Source of the DNA: Aurantiacibacter gangjinensis
GTDB taxonomy: Bacteria; Pseudomonadota; Alphaproteobacteria; Sphingomonadales; Sphingomonadaceae
Length of the DNA: 64,000 nt
Direction: 5' to 3'
Assembly (NCBI RefSeq): GCF_001886695.1
Contig: NZ_CP018097.1
Location: 2,313,001 to 2,377,000, forward strand
Shown: positions 43,667 to 54,347 of the stretch, piece after piece
Numbering within the stretch: position 1 is the first letter of the stretch
Layout: every line of letters starts with the position of its first letter
Made by a program: the position numbers and the translations under genes
The notes under the pieces: generated by a model
What the model saw: only the letters and a program-made list of their open reading frames with translations
The model's database searches: none
What the model was told of the DNA's origin: nothing

Positions 43667-44362
43667 TCAGAAGGCCCGAGCGCCGCCGAAGACGCCGATC
43701 AGCAGCGGATCGTTAGTCGCTTGCGGGTTGCGGCGGATTTCCGCTTCCTCGAAGCCCATCTCGGCCCAGATCGCATCGTCCACGCGGCGCGAGACATTGT
43801 TGGCCACCCCGCGCACATCAATTCCGGTCAACCCGGCGAGCAATTCGCCTACCAGCGGCTCGTTCGCCAGCCGCATCGCGTCGCCCAGTTCAGGGATCAT
43901 CGCTTCCACGAGCGTGGTGCCAAGGTCGTTGCGAAGGAAAGCGGTGGCGGCCGTCGGCCCGCCATTCACCAGCGCGATGGCATTCTCGATACCGATCACG
44001 CGCACCGTGTCGGCCACGATGGGCGCAGCGCGCTCTGCTCCTTCGATGGCGATATCGGCGAAGGCATCTTCCAACCTGTCCTTGAATAATGCGGAGGTGA
44101 GGATGGAGGAGACCACGCCGCCGCGCGACCCCAGCATGCCTTCCAGCCCCAGCGACGCCACCTGTTCGTCCCAGAAACCGCCGGGGGCGGTAAGGCGGGC
44201 AAAGGCACGCTCGCTGGATAGGTACAGGATGCGGCGGATCGCATCGGTAAAGCTGAACCCGCCGAAGCTGGCGCAACCGGGCAAGAGCAGCGCGCCCGAA
44301 GCGAGCGCCCCGCCCATGAATGCGCGGCGACTGGTACCCGGCTTGGTGTTTATCACGGTCAT
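43667..44362 (-). CDS. DUF4197 lipoprotein, Tat-type signal
   Basis: A 231-residue protein starting at ATG 44362. The N-terminus 'MTVINTKPGTSRRAFMGGALASGALLLPGC' combines a twin-arginine SRRAF motif with a lipobox LLPGC, so it is probably exported folded and lipidated. The rest is the helical DUF4197 domain ('FKDRLEDAFADIAIEGAERAAPIVADTVR', 'LGDAMRLANEPLVGELLAGLTGID'). Its function is unknown. It is divergent from priA, the two starts being only 53 bp apart. Confidence 0.85.
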   Translation of the reverse strand: MTVINTKPGTSRRAFMGGALASGALLLPGCASFGGFSFTDAIRRILYLSSERAFARLTAPGGFWDEQVASLGLEGMLGSRGGVVSSILTSALFKDRLEDAFADIAIEGAERAAPIVADTVRVIGIENAIALVNGGPTAATAFLRNDLGTTLVEAMIPELGDAMRLANEPLVGELLAGLTGIDVRGVANNVSRRVDDAIWAEMGFEEAEIRRNPQATNDPLLIGVFGGARAF

Positions 44363-44415
44363 TTTACGCTCTCCACCTTGATGGCAGGCCATGCGCCCGC
44401 CCATATATCGCTGCG

Positions 44416-46587
44416 ATGTCCCTAACCCGCGTCCGACTACTGGTGATGAACGCCGCGCTAGGCCCGCTGGACTACAAGGTGCCGGAAGGGATGCAGGTGG
44501 AGCACGGCTCCATCGTCATCGCGCCGCTCGGCCCCCGGCAGGTGACGGGAATCGTGTGGGAAAGTGAACGCCTGCCCGCAACCAGCGTTCCTGAGGAGAA
44601 ACTGCGCGGCTTGCTGGCAGTACTCGACGTGCCGCCGATCCGGGCGGAACTTCGCCGCCTGATCGAATGGACGGCGGACTATTACGTCGCCCCGCTCGCT
44701 CCGGTTGCGCGCATGGTCATCTCCAGCGGCGGCGCGCTGCGCGGCCCCGCGACCATGACCGAATACCGGCTGACCGGCGGAACGCCCGAACGCATGACGC
44801 CGCAACGTGCTGCCGCCATCGAGGCGCTCGAAGGCGAACAGGGCACGATCCGCGAGCTGTCCGGCATTGCGGACGTCAGCGAAGGCGTGCTGCGCGGCCT
44901 CGTCAACCAGGGCGTGCTGGAGCCGGTGGAGGTCGATGTCGACCGCCCCTACACCCGCGCCCGCGCCGACTTTCACCTGCCCAACCTCTCCGCCGACCAG
45001 CGCGAAGTGGCCGACCAGCTCGTCGCCGCCGTGAACGCCGCCGAATTCGCGCCCATCCTGCTCGATGGCGTCACCGGGTCCGGCAAGACGGAAACCTATT
45101 TCGAAGCAGTGGGCGCTGCGATTGCAGAAGACCGCCAAGTGCTCGTCCTGCTCCCCGAGATCGCGCTGACCGAGGCGTTTCTCTCTCGCTTCGAGAGCCG
45201 CTTTGGCGCCGCACCCATCGTCTGGCACTCCAGCCTCAAAAGTACCGAACGTCGCCGCGCCTGGCGTGCGATTGCGAGCGGCGAGGCGCAGGTGGTCGTG
45301 GGCGCACGGTCCGCCCTGTTCCTGCCCTATGCCAATCTCGGCCTCATCATCGTGGACGAGGCGCATGAGATCAGCTTCAAGCAGGATGACGGCGTGCGCT
45401 ACAATGCCCGCGACGTCGCGGTGATGCGCGCGCATTTTGAGAAGGTGCCCGTCGTCCTCGCCAGCGCCACGCCTGCACTGGAAAGCCTGCACATGGCCGA
45501 TAGCGGCACCTACGAAAAATTGGTGCTGCCCAGCCGTTTCGGCGGGGCGCAGCTACCCGATATCAAGCTGATCGACCTGACCGAAGAGAAGCCCGGCAGC
45601 GGCGCGTGGATCGCTGCCCCCTTGCGCGCGGCGCTGGAGGACCGGCTGGCCAAGGGCGAGCAATCGCTCTTGTTCCTCAACCGCCGCGGCTATGCGCCGC
45701 TCACGCTGTGCCGCCATTGCGGCTTTCGCTTCCAGTGCCCCAATTGCAGCGCGTGGCTGGTGGAGCACCGCCTTAGCCAGCGACTTGCCTGCCACCATTG
45801 CGGCCACGAAACCGCGCCGCCCGAGAAATGCCCAGAATGCGGCGAACCCGATTGCCTCGTCGCCTGCGGTCCCGGTGTGGAGCGGATCGCGGACGAGGTC
45901 GCCGAGATACTGTCCGATGCGCGCGTGGCGGTGGTGACGAGCGATACGCTCAATTCACCCGAAAAGGCCGCAGAATTCGTCGCCATGGCCGAGGCAAAGG
46001 CGATCGACGTGATCGTCGGCACGCAGCTCGTCACCAAGGGCTTCCACTTTCCCGAACTGACGCTGGTGGGCGTGATCGACGCCGATCTCGGCCTTGAAGG
46101 TGGCGACCTGCGCGCGGCAGAGCGGACCTATCAGCAGGTGGCGCAGGTCGCTGGCCGTGCGGGGCGCGGCGCGAAGCCGGGCGAGGTCCTGATCCAAACG
46201 CGTCATCCCGAAGCGCCGGTCATCGCCGCGCTGGAAGCAGGCGACCGCGATGCATTCTACGAAGCCGAAACCGACGCGCGCCGCTATGCCGGCGCCCCGC
46301 CCTTCGGCCGCTGGGCCGCAATCATCATCTCCAGCGAAGACGAACGCGAAGCCCGCGAAGCCGCCCAGCGCCTTGGCGATACCCGCCCGCATCTCGACGA
46401 TGTGCAGGTGCTCGGCCCCGCCCCCGCCCCGATGGCCTTGCTCCGTAACCGCTACCGCTACCGCCTACTGTTGAACGCGCGGCGGACGGCGAACTTGCAA
46501 GCCGTGGTGCGGGATTGGTTAGGTGGGATAGACCACCCGCCGGGCGTGCGGGTTGGCGTGGACGTCGATCCGTACAGCTTCGTGTGA
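44416..46587 (+). CDS. priA: Primosomal protein N' (replication restart helicase)
   Basis: A 723-residue PriA from the ATG at 44416, which gives the family start 'VRLLVMNAALGPLDYKVPEG'. The helicase core has Walker A 'GVTGSGKTETYF', DEAH box 'IIVDEAHEISFKQDDGVRYNARD' and 'AGRAGRGAKPGEVLIQT'. The zinc-binding region has eight cysteines in 'CRHCGFRFQCPNC', 'CHHCGHE' and 'CPECGEPDC'. It reloads the replisome at stalled forks. Length and motifs are complete. A palindromic repeat follows. Confidence 0.96.
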   Translation: MSLTRVRLLVMNAALGPLDYKVPEGMQVEHGSIVIAPLGPRQVTGIVWESERLPATSVPEEKLRGLLAVLDVPPIRAELRRLIEWTADYYVAPLAPVARMVISSGGALRGPATMTEYRLTGGTPERMTPQRAAAIEALEGEQGTIRELSGIADVSEGVLRGLVNQGVLEPVEVDVDRPYTRARADFHLPNLSADQREVADQLVAAVNAAEFAPILLDGVTGSGKTETYFEAVGAAIAEDRQVLVLLPEIALTEAFLSRFESRFGAAPIVWHSSLKSTERRRAWRAIASGEAQVVVGARSALFLPYANLGLIIVDEAHEISFKQDDGVRYNARDVAVMRAHFEKVPVVLASATPALESLHMADSGTYEKLVLPSRFGGAQLPDIKLIDLTEEKPGSGAWIAAPLRAALEDRLAKGEQSLLFLNRRGYAPLTLCRHCGFRFQCPNCSAWLVEHRLSQRLACHHCGHETAPPEKCPECGEPDCLVACGPGVERIADEVAEILSDARVAVVTSDTLNSPEKAAEFVAMAEAKAIDVIVGTQLVTKGFHFPELTLVGVIDADLGLEGGDLRAAERTYQQVAQVAGRAGRGAKPGEVLIQTRHPEAPVIAALEAGDRDAFYEAETDARRYAGAPPFGRWAAIIISSEDEREAREAAQRLGDTRPHLDDVQVLGPAPAPMALLRNRYRYRLLLNARRTANLQAVVRDWLGGIDHPPGVRVGVDVDPYSFV

Positions 46588-46599
46588 GCTTCCCCGATC

Positions 46600-46711
46600 C
46601 GTCATTGCGAGGGAGCGAAGCGACTGCGGCAATCCATGGTGCGGCATTTGGGCTCGTCGCAAAGGCTGCGAGTCCACCCCCATGGATCGCCGCGCTTCGC
46701 TCGCGATGACG
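46600..46711. repeat. REPIN-like palindromic doublet, family C
   Basis: The element opens CGTCATTGCGAGGGAGCGAAG and closes with GCTTCGCTCGCGATGACG, so its halves are inverted copies. Inner CAATCCATGG/CCATGGATCG segments also match. The CGTCATTGCGAG...GCAATCCA signature is a widely dispersed repeat in alphaproteobacteria. It fills the gap between priA and the regulator of the methionine operon. Confidence 0.9.
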
Positions 46712-46743
46712 AAATGCCGATATATGCCGAATTCCGCCCTCGA

Positions 46744-46765
46744 CATATAAGCAAATCCTTATATG
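46744..46765. promoter_or_regulatory. Perfect palindromic operator upstream of ArsR-methyltransferase fusion gene
   Basis: CATATAAG (46744-46751) and CTTATATG (46758-46765) form a perfect 8-bp inverted repeat with a 6-bp AT-rich centre, typical of an ArsR-family site. It ends 12 bp before the chosen start codon. A weak promoter fit, CTCGAC (46739-46744) and TATGCT (46762-46767) 17 bp apart, overlaps it, so binding would block transcription of the operon. Confidence 0.7.
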
Positions 46766-46777
46766 CTAATGTGCGTA

Positions 46778-47764
46778 ATGCAGACCGAGTCCATCCTGCG
46801 CGCGCTTGCCGATCCCACGCGGATGCGGATCATGCGGCTTGTCCAGCGGATGGAGCTGTCCGTGGGCGAGCTGGCGCAGGTGCTGGGGCAGAGCCAGCCG
46901 CGCGTCTCCCAGCATGTCGCGAAGCTGGTCGATAGCGGGCTGGTCCATCGCCACCGCGAAGGAAGCTGGGTCTTCCTGCGCTGCGCCACGCGCGCTGCGG
47001 GCACGCCATTGCACGATGCCGCCGCGCGCCTGCTCGCCACGGCGGAGAACGAGGATGAGAGCTTTGGCGAACAATGCCGGTCGGATCGCGACAGGCTGGG
47101 GATGATCCGCACCGCGCGCGAGGCCGATGCGCAGGACTATTTCGCCCGCCACGCCGATGAATGGGATGAAATGCGCGCCATGCTCGGCCCCGGAGAGCCG
47201 GTGGAAAGCGCCATCCTTGCAGCACTCGACGGTCACGCACCCGGTCGGCTGGCCGATATCGGCACCGGCACGGGCCGCATCGCCGAATTGCTCGTCAAGC
47301 ATACCGACCACCTTGTCGGCGTCGACAAGAGCCCGGACATGCTGCGTCTCGCCCGTGCGCGCCTCCAGCATGTCGAGGAATCTATCGAGCTGGTGCAGGG
47401 CGATTTTTCGGCGCTGCCCTTCCCCGCCGCCAGTTTCGATACGGTGGTCTTCCACCAGGTGCTGCATTTTGCCGCCGACCTGGCCGCACCCTTGGCAGAG
47501 GCTGCGCGCATCTGCCGTCCGGGCGGGCGGATCGTCATCGCCGACCTCGCCGCCCATACGCTGGAGGATATGCGCAGCCGCCACGCCCATACGCGCCTCG
47601 GCTTCACCGCAGACGGTATGGCCGAGGCCCTTCGCGCTGCAGGGTTCGAACCGCATGAGGCGGTCGAGCTGGGCGGATCGCAGCTCGTCACCATGATCTG
47701 GACCGCCACGCGCTGCCCCGCTTCCCCATCCAATACAGATACCGCAAGGACGATTGCCCGATGA
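46778..47764 (+). CDS. ArsR-type regulator fused to a SAM-dependent methyltransferase (SahR-like)
   Basis: About 328 residues from ATG 46778 (MQTESILRALADPTRMRIMRL); in-frame starts at 46763 and 46769 fall in or against the operator. Residues 1-80 are an ArsR/SmtB winged helix ('ELSVGELAQVLGQSQPRVSQHVAKLVDSGLVHRHREG') without the usual metal cysteines. Residues ~130-310 are a class I methyltransferase-like fold ('LADIGTGTGRIAELL', 'GVDKSPDML', 'ADLAAHTLEDMR'). Such fusions in front of methionine genes are thought to sense SAM or S-adenosylhomocysteine through the methyltransferase-like domain. The stop overlaps the metF start, making it the first gene of the operon. Confidence 0.87.
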   Translation: MQTESILRALADPTRMRIMRLVQRMELSVGELAQVLGQSQPRVSQHVAKLVDSGLVHRHREGSWVFLRCATRAAGTPLHDAAARLLATAENEDESFGEQCRSDRDRLGMIRTAREADAQDYFARHADEWDEMRAMLGPGEPVESAILAALDGHAPGRLADIGTGTGRIAELLVKHTDHLVGVDKSPDMLRLARARLQHVEESIELVQGDFSALPFPAASFDTVVFHQVLHFAADLAAPLAEAARICRPGGRIVIADLAAHTLEDMRSRHAHTRLGFTADGMAEALRAAGFEPHEAVELGGSQLVTMIWTATRCPASPSNTDTARTIAR

Positions 47765-48708
47765 TCGCAAAAGCCCTCTCCGCCGACCGGCTGGATCCGG
47801 TAGAGGAACAGCACAAAGCGCATGAAAGACCGCTATTCTCCGGCCTTCCCGGCGATATCGCCATCAGCTTCGAGTTTTTCCCGCCCAAATCGGAGAAGAT
47901 GGAAGCTAAGCTGTGGGATGCTGTGAACGAACTGGCGCCGCTCGCGCCGGATTTCGTATCCGTCACCTATGGTGCCGGCGGCTCCACGCGGGAACGTACG
48001 CACAACACCGTGGCGCGGCTGATTGCAGAGGCAGGCATCCCCGCGGCCGCGCATCTCACCTGCGTCGATGCGAGCAAAGCGGAAACGCAGAAGATCGCAG
48101 AAGCCTATTGGGAAGCGGGCGTGCGCCATATCGTCGCGCTGCGCGGCGATGCGGGCGAACCCGGTGCGCCTTTCGTGCCGCACCCCGATGGCTACAACAA
48201 TGCCGCCGAGCTGGTAGCGGGCCTGAAGGAAGTCGCCGATTTTGAAATCTCGGTCGCCGCCTACCCGGAAGTGCATCCCGATTCAGACTGCCCGCAATCC
48301 GATCTCGACAATCTCAAGCGCAAGATCGATGCCGGTGCCAGCCGCGCGATCAGCCAGTTCTTCTTCTCCGCCGACACTTTCTTCGACTTTACCGACAGGT
48401 GCCTTGCGGCCGGTATCTACGCGCCAGTCGTGCCCGGCATCCTGCCCGTCACCAATGTGGCGCAGGCGCGCAAGTTTGCAGGACAATGCGGCGCGGTGAT
48501 CCCGGACTGGATGGACGGATTGTTCGACGGGCTGGACGAGCGCCCCGCCGCGCGCCAGCTGGTCGCCGCCACCGTCGCTGCCGAGCTATGCCGCCGGCTC
48601 TATGCAGGCGGTGTGCGCCAGTTCCACTTCTACACTCTCAATCGCGCAGACCTGGCCTATGCCATCTGCCATATGCTGGGCCGCCGCCCGAAAGACATTG
48701 CCTCATGA
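47761..48708 (+). CDS. metF: Methylenetetrahydrofolate reductase
   Basis: A 315-residue FAD-dependent MTHFR that reduces 5,10-methylene- to 5-methyl-tetrahydrofolate, supplying MetH. 'ISFEFFPPKSEKMEAKLWDAVNEL' opens the TIM barrel; 'VSVTYGAGGSTRERTHNTV', 'HLTCVDASK', 'ALRGDAGEPG' and 'SDLDNLKRKIDAGASRAISQFFF' are standard folate/FAD blocks. The ATG overlaps the regulator's TGA and its own stop overlaps metH (ATGA at both), so regulator-metF-metH are tightly coupled. Confidence 0.97.
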   Translation: MIAKALSADRLDPVEEQHKAHERPLFSGLPGDIAISFEFFPPKSEKMEAKLWDAVNELAPLAPDFVSVTYGAGGSTRERTHNTVARLIAEAGIPAAAHLTCVDASKAETQKIAEAYWEAGVRHIVALRGDAGEPGAPFVPHPDGYNNAAELVAGLKEVADFEISVAAYPEVHPDSDCPQSDLDNLKRKIDAGASRAISQFFFSADTFFDFTDRCLAAGIYAPVVPGILPVTNVAQARKFAGQCGAVIPDWMDGLFDGLDERPAARQLVAATVAAELCRRLYAGGVRQFHFYTLNRADLAYAICHMLGRRPKDIAS

Positions 48709-49769
48709 GCACCTTCCCCCCCTCCCCCGCTCGCCTCGCTTTGCAGGAAGAAGCGTCCAAACGTATCCTTGTCTTCGATGGCGCATTCGGCACGCAGATC
48801 CAGGATCGCAAGCTGACCGAGGCGGATTTTGCCGGCGAGCTTGGCCTGAATGCAGACCAGAAGGGCAATAACGACATCCTTGCCTTGACCCGTCCCGATG
48901 TGATTGCAGATATCACCCGCGCCTATCTGAAAGCGGGATCGGATGTGGTTTCGACCAACACCTTCTCCGCCAATTCGATCAGCCAGGCCGATTATGCCGC
49001 GGAAGACAAGGTGCGCGATATCAATATCGCATCCGGCCATATAGCGCGCGACGTGGCGGACGAGTTCTCCGCACAGGATGGTCGCCCACGATTTGTGGCC
49101 GGCGCCATCGGACCGACAAACAAGACCCTCTCGCTCAGCCCCGATGTGGAAGACCCGGGCTATCGCGAGATCGATTTCGACACGCTTACTGCTGTCTATC
49201 TGGAGCAGGCCGAGGCGCTCGTTGAGGGCGGCGCGGATTTCATCCTGATCGAGACGATCTTCGATACCCTGAACGCAAAGGCCGGCATCATGGCCGTGCG
49301 CCAGCTGGAGCAGAAGCTGGGCCGCGACGTGCCGATCATGCTATCCATGACTCTCACCGACCTCTCGGGCCGCAACCTGTCGGGCCACACGGTCGAGGCG
49401 TTCTGGAACGCTGTGCGCCATGCCGACCCAGTCACCATCGGCCTCAATTGCAGCTTCGGCGCGGACCAGCTGCGTCCGCATGTGCAGCTGCTGTCCGACA
49501 TCGCCGATACTCTCCTGCTCGCCTATCCAAACGCCGGCCTGCCTAACGAGCTGGGCGAATATGACGAGCTTCCGCACACAACTGCGGGCCTCGTAAAGCA
49601 ATGGGCGGAAAACGGCCGCGTAAACATCCTCGGCGGATGCTGCGGCTCCTCGCCCGATCATATCAAGGCCATCGCCGAGGCCGTTCGGGGGCTGCCTCCT
49701 CGCAACCTTCCCGAAAAAGATACGAAAATGCGGCTGGCGGGGCTGGAGCCTTTCACGATCGCTGCGTGA
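48705..49769 (+). CDS. metH: Methionine synthase, N-terminal homocysteine-binding module (split MetH)
   Basis: A 354-residue protein equal to the first domain of cobalamin-dependent methionine synthase. '[17 protein letters not shown]' starts the barrel. The zinc that activates homocysteine is held by Cys249 ('GLNCSFGAD') and Cys312-Cys313 ('[12 protein letters not shown]'). The remaining domains are encoded by the next gene. This two-gene arrangement is a known variant in some alphaproteobacteria. The gene is otherwise intact: start overlapped by the metF stop, and a clean TGA. Confidence 0.95.
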   Translation: MSTFPPSPARLALQEEASKRILVFDGAFGTQIQDRKLTEADFAGELGLNADQKGNNDILALTRPDVIADITRAYLKAGSDVVSTNTFSANSISQADYAAEDKVRDINIASGHIARDVADEFSAQDGRPRFVAGAIGPTNKTLSLSPDVEDPGYREIDFDTLTAVYLEQAEALVEGGADFILIETIFDTLNAKAGIMAVRQLEQKLGRDVPIMLSMTLTDLSGRNLSGHTVEAFWNAVRHADPVTIGLNCSFGADQLRPHVQLLSDIADTLLLAYPNAGLPNELGEYDELPHTTAGLVKQWAENGRVNILGGCCGSSPDHIKAIAEAVRGLPPRNLPEKDTKMRLAGLEPFTIAA

Positions 49770-49777
49770 TCAACCTC

Positions 49778-49880
49778 GTCGTCCCAGCGGAGTCGTAGAT
49801 GTTGCTCTGCAACAATGCTGGGATCGCCATCATCATCGTCCGACCGAACTGGACCAGATCCCAGCCTTCGCTGGGATGAC
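49778..49880. repeat. REPIN-like palindromic doublet, family B, between the two metH genes
   Basis: The distal hairpin ATCCCAGCcttcGCTGGGAT (49858-49877) is perfect. The proximal part has GTCGTCCCAGC (49778-49788) and a partner GCTGGGAT near 49820. The ends are GTCGTCCCAGC and GCTGGGATGAC, inverted. The element ends 10 bp before the second metH start. The ATG at 49876 lies within it and is probably not used. Confidence 0.88.
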
Positions 49881-49890
49881 GGAAATCGAA

Positions 49891-52506
<2,616 letters not shown>

Positions 52507-52614
52507 GCGGTGGCCACGGGTCGGTCATCGCCCTGCCCCGAAAATGTCACTTTCTAAGGTATTGCATCTTGCTTCCTGCGAAATAAGGTGAGCGCAGGAC
52601 TGGAGAATTTACCT

Positions 52615-54252
52615 ATGAGTCGCATCATTTCCGCCGCGCTTGCGGCATCCGCCATGCTTTTGCCGCAGATGGCATCCGCCAACGATTGGTACCGCGCCGA
52701 AAGCGAACATTTCATCCTCTATTCGGAAGACTCCGAGGAAGACACGCGCGAATTCGTGCAAGACCTTGAGCGTCTGAATGAGGTTCTCGCACTATTCACA
52801 AGCGTAAACGTAGCGGCTGCCGATTTGCCGCCGTCCAGCAAACTCACCGTGTTCCGTTTCGGGGAACAGACCGATATGTCAGTTCTTGCAGCCGGCAATC
52901 GAAATACCGGTGTCGGCGGTTTCTTTATTCCGCGCGTGACCGGTTCCGTCGCATTCGTGCCGCGCCAGCGCAATCGCAACCGCAGCCGCAGCCGGGCGCG
53001 CGATATGGATGACGCGATGCAGCTCGACCCGCGCGGCGTGCTGCACCACGAATATGTGCACTATTTCATGTGGCAGCATGCGGACGCGCCGTACCCGCTC
53101 TGGTATAGTGAGGGCTTTGCCGAGCTGTTCGGCAACCTTGAATTCAATGACGATCACTTCGTCATCGGCGAAGTGCCGACCGCGCGCAGCGCCTCGCTAG
53201 CTACCGTGCCGATCGACATTCCCGCAACCTTTGACCCGCCTCCGGGCCGCGATCGCTATTATGTCGCGCGCACCTATGCCCATGGCTGGCTGATCGCAAG
53301 CCATCTCAACCTCAATGAAGAGCGGCGCGGCCAGATGGGCGCGTATATGGCAGCCATTGCCAACGGCGCGACCCGCATGGAAGCCGCGGAACAGGCCTTC
53401 GGCGATCTCGATGTTTTGGAGGCAGAACTGGAGGAGTTCCGCCGCGGGCGCGCGCGCATTCTACGAGTGCCGTATGCGGTAAATGCCGATCCCGCCGTGG
53501 AAATTCGTCAGCTGACCGAGGACGAAGAAGCGCGCATGGAGCTGATGATCACGTCGAAGCGCGGCGTGGACGAAGACGACGCAGAGCGCCTCGTGATTGA
53601 CGCACGCCGCCTGGTCGAGCGTTACCCACAAAGCGTGCCCGTCCTGCTGGCTGCCACCGAAGCAGAGTTCGACGGCCGCAATTACGATGAGGCTGAGGCC
53701 CTTGCCGATCGCATTTTGGAGATCGAGCCCGACCATATCGAAGCCGCCATCTATCGCGGTCGCACGGCCTTGCGGCGCTCATTCGAAAATCCGGAGCAGA
53801 TTGCCGTCGCACGCCAGCGGTTTGCAGCGGCAAACAGGATGGAGAACGATCACGCTTTTCCGCTCTACGGCTATTACCTTACCTACCTGTTCGACGATGA
53901 AGCCGGCGTGCCCGATGCCGCCAAGATGGCATTGGAAGGCGCCTTCGGTTACGCCGCTTACGACCGCGGCGTGCGCCAAGCGCTAGTTCACATGCTGCTG
54001 ACGGAAGGTCGCCTCCCAGAAGCCCGCATCGTAGGCGCTCAGTGGACCGATGGCCAAGGCGAGTTCCAGTGCGTCGTGCGGGCGATGTTCGACGAATTCG
54101 AGACCGGCGACCGCGAGGCGCTGCTGGAAGAATTCAAGCCCGACCATCCCGGCGAGTATCTGGACGAAGCTGCGCGCGAAGCGCAGACTGAAGAATTCGA
54201 GGCCCAGGTAGAGGCTTACGGCTGCACGGACGGCGGCTCGGCCGACACGTAA
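52615..54252 (+). CDS. Secreted gluzincin-type metalloprotease-like protein with TPR region
   Basis: About 545 residues from ATG 52615, preceded by GGAGAATTT. Signal peptide 'MSRIISAALAASAMLLPQMASA'. 'VLHHEYVHYFMWQH' supplies an HExxH zinc site (HEYVH), and 'WYSEGFAELFG' about 25 residues later supplies the third, glutamate ligand of a gluzincin/peptidase-MA-like fold. A basic stretch 'RQRNRNRSRSRARDMDD' precedes the active site. Residues ~300-480 look like TPR helices ('AEALADRILEIEPDHIEAAIYRGRTALRR'). It resembles DUF1570-type putative peptidases. The substrate is unknown and activity is plausible but unproven. Confidence 0.78.
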   Translation: MSRIISAALAASAMLLPQMASANDWYRAESEHFILYSEDSEEDTREFVQDLERLNEVLALFTSVNVAAADLPPSSKLTVFRFGEQTDMSVLAAGNRNTGVGGFFIPRVTGSVAFVPRQRNRNRSRSRARDMDDAMQLDPRGVLHHEYVHYFMWQHADAPYPLWYSEGFAELFGNLEFNDDHFVIGEVPTARSASLATVPIDIPATFDPPPGRDRYYVARTYAHGWLIASHLNLNEERRGQMGAYMAAIANGATRMEAAEQAFGDLDVLEAELEEFRRGRARILRVPYAVNADPAVEIRQLTEDEEARMELMITSKRGVDEDDAERLVIDARRLVERYPQSVPVLLAATEAEFDGRNYDEAEALADRILEIEPDHIEAAIYRGRTALRRSFENPEQIAVARQRFAAANRMENDHAFPLYGYYLTYLFDDEAGVPDAAKMALEGAFGYAAYDRGVRQALVHMLLTEGRLPEARIVGAQWTDGQGEFQCVVRAMFDEFETGDREALLEEFKPDHPGEYLDEAAREAQTEEFEAQVEAYGCTDGGSADT

Positions 54253-54347
54253 ACCACGCAACTTCATACGCCTATGATTCGGGCGGCGCGCGGAGCCCAT
54301 CTTTCACCGGATAGGAACTGCACGCCGCCCGCATCTGTTTGGTGGCC

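Noticed and set aside
46763-46777. Upstream start codons of the ArsR-methyltransferase gene
   Set aside because: They fall within or directly against the operator palindrome; ATG 46778 gives a normal ArsR N-terminus.
46588-46777. SAM or cobalamin riboswitch ahead of the metF-metH operon
   Set aside because: The leader is taken up by a dispersed repeat and the operator; no B12-box or SAM-II/SAM-V-like arrangement was seen.
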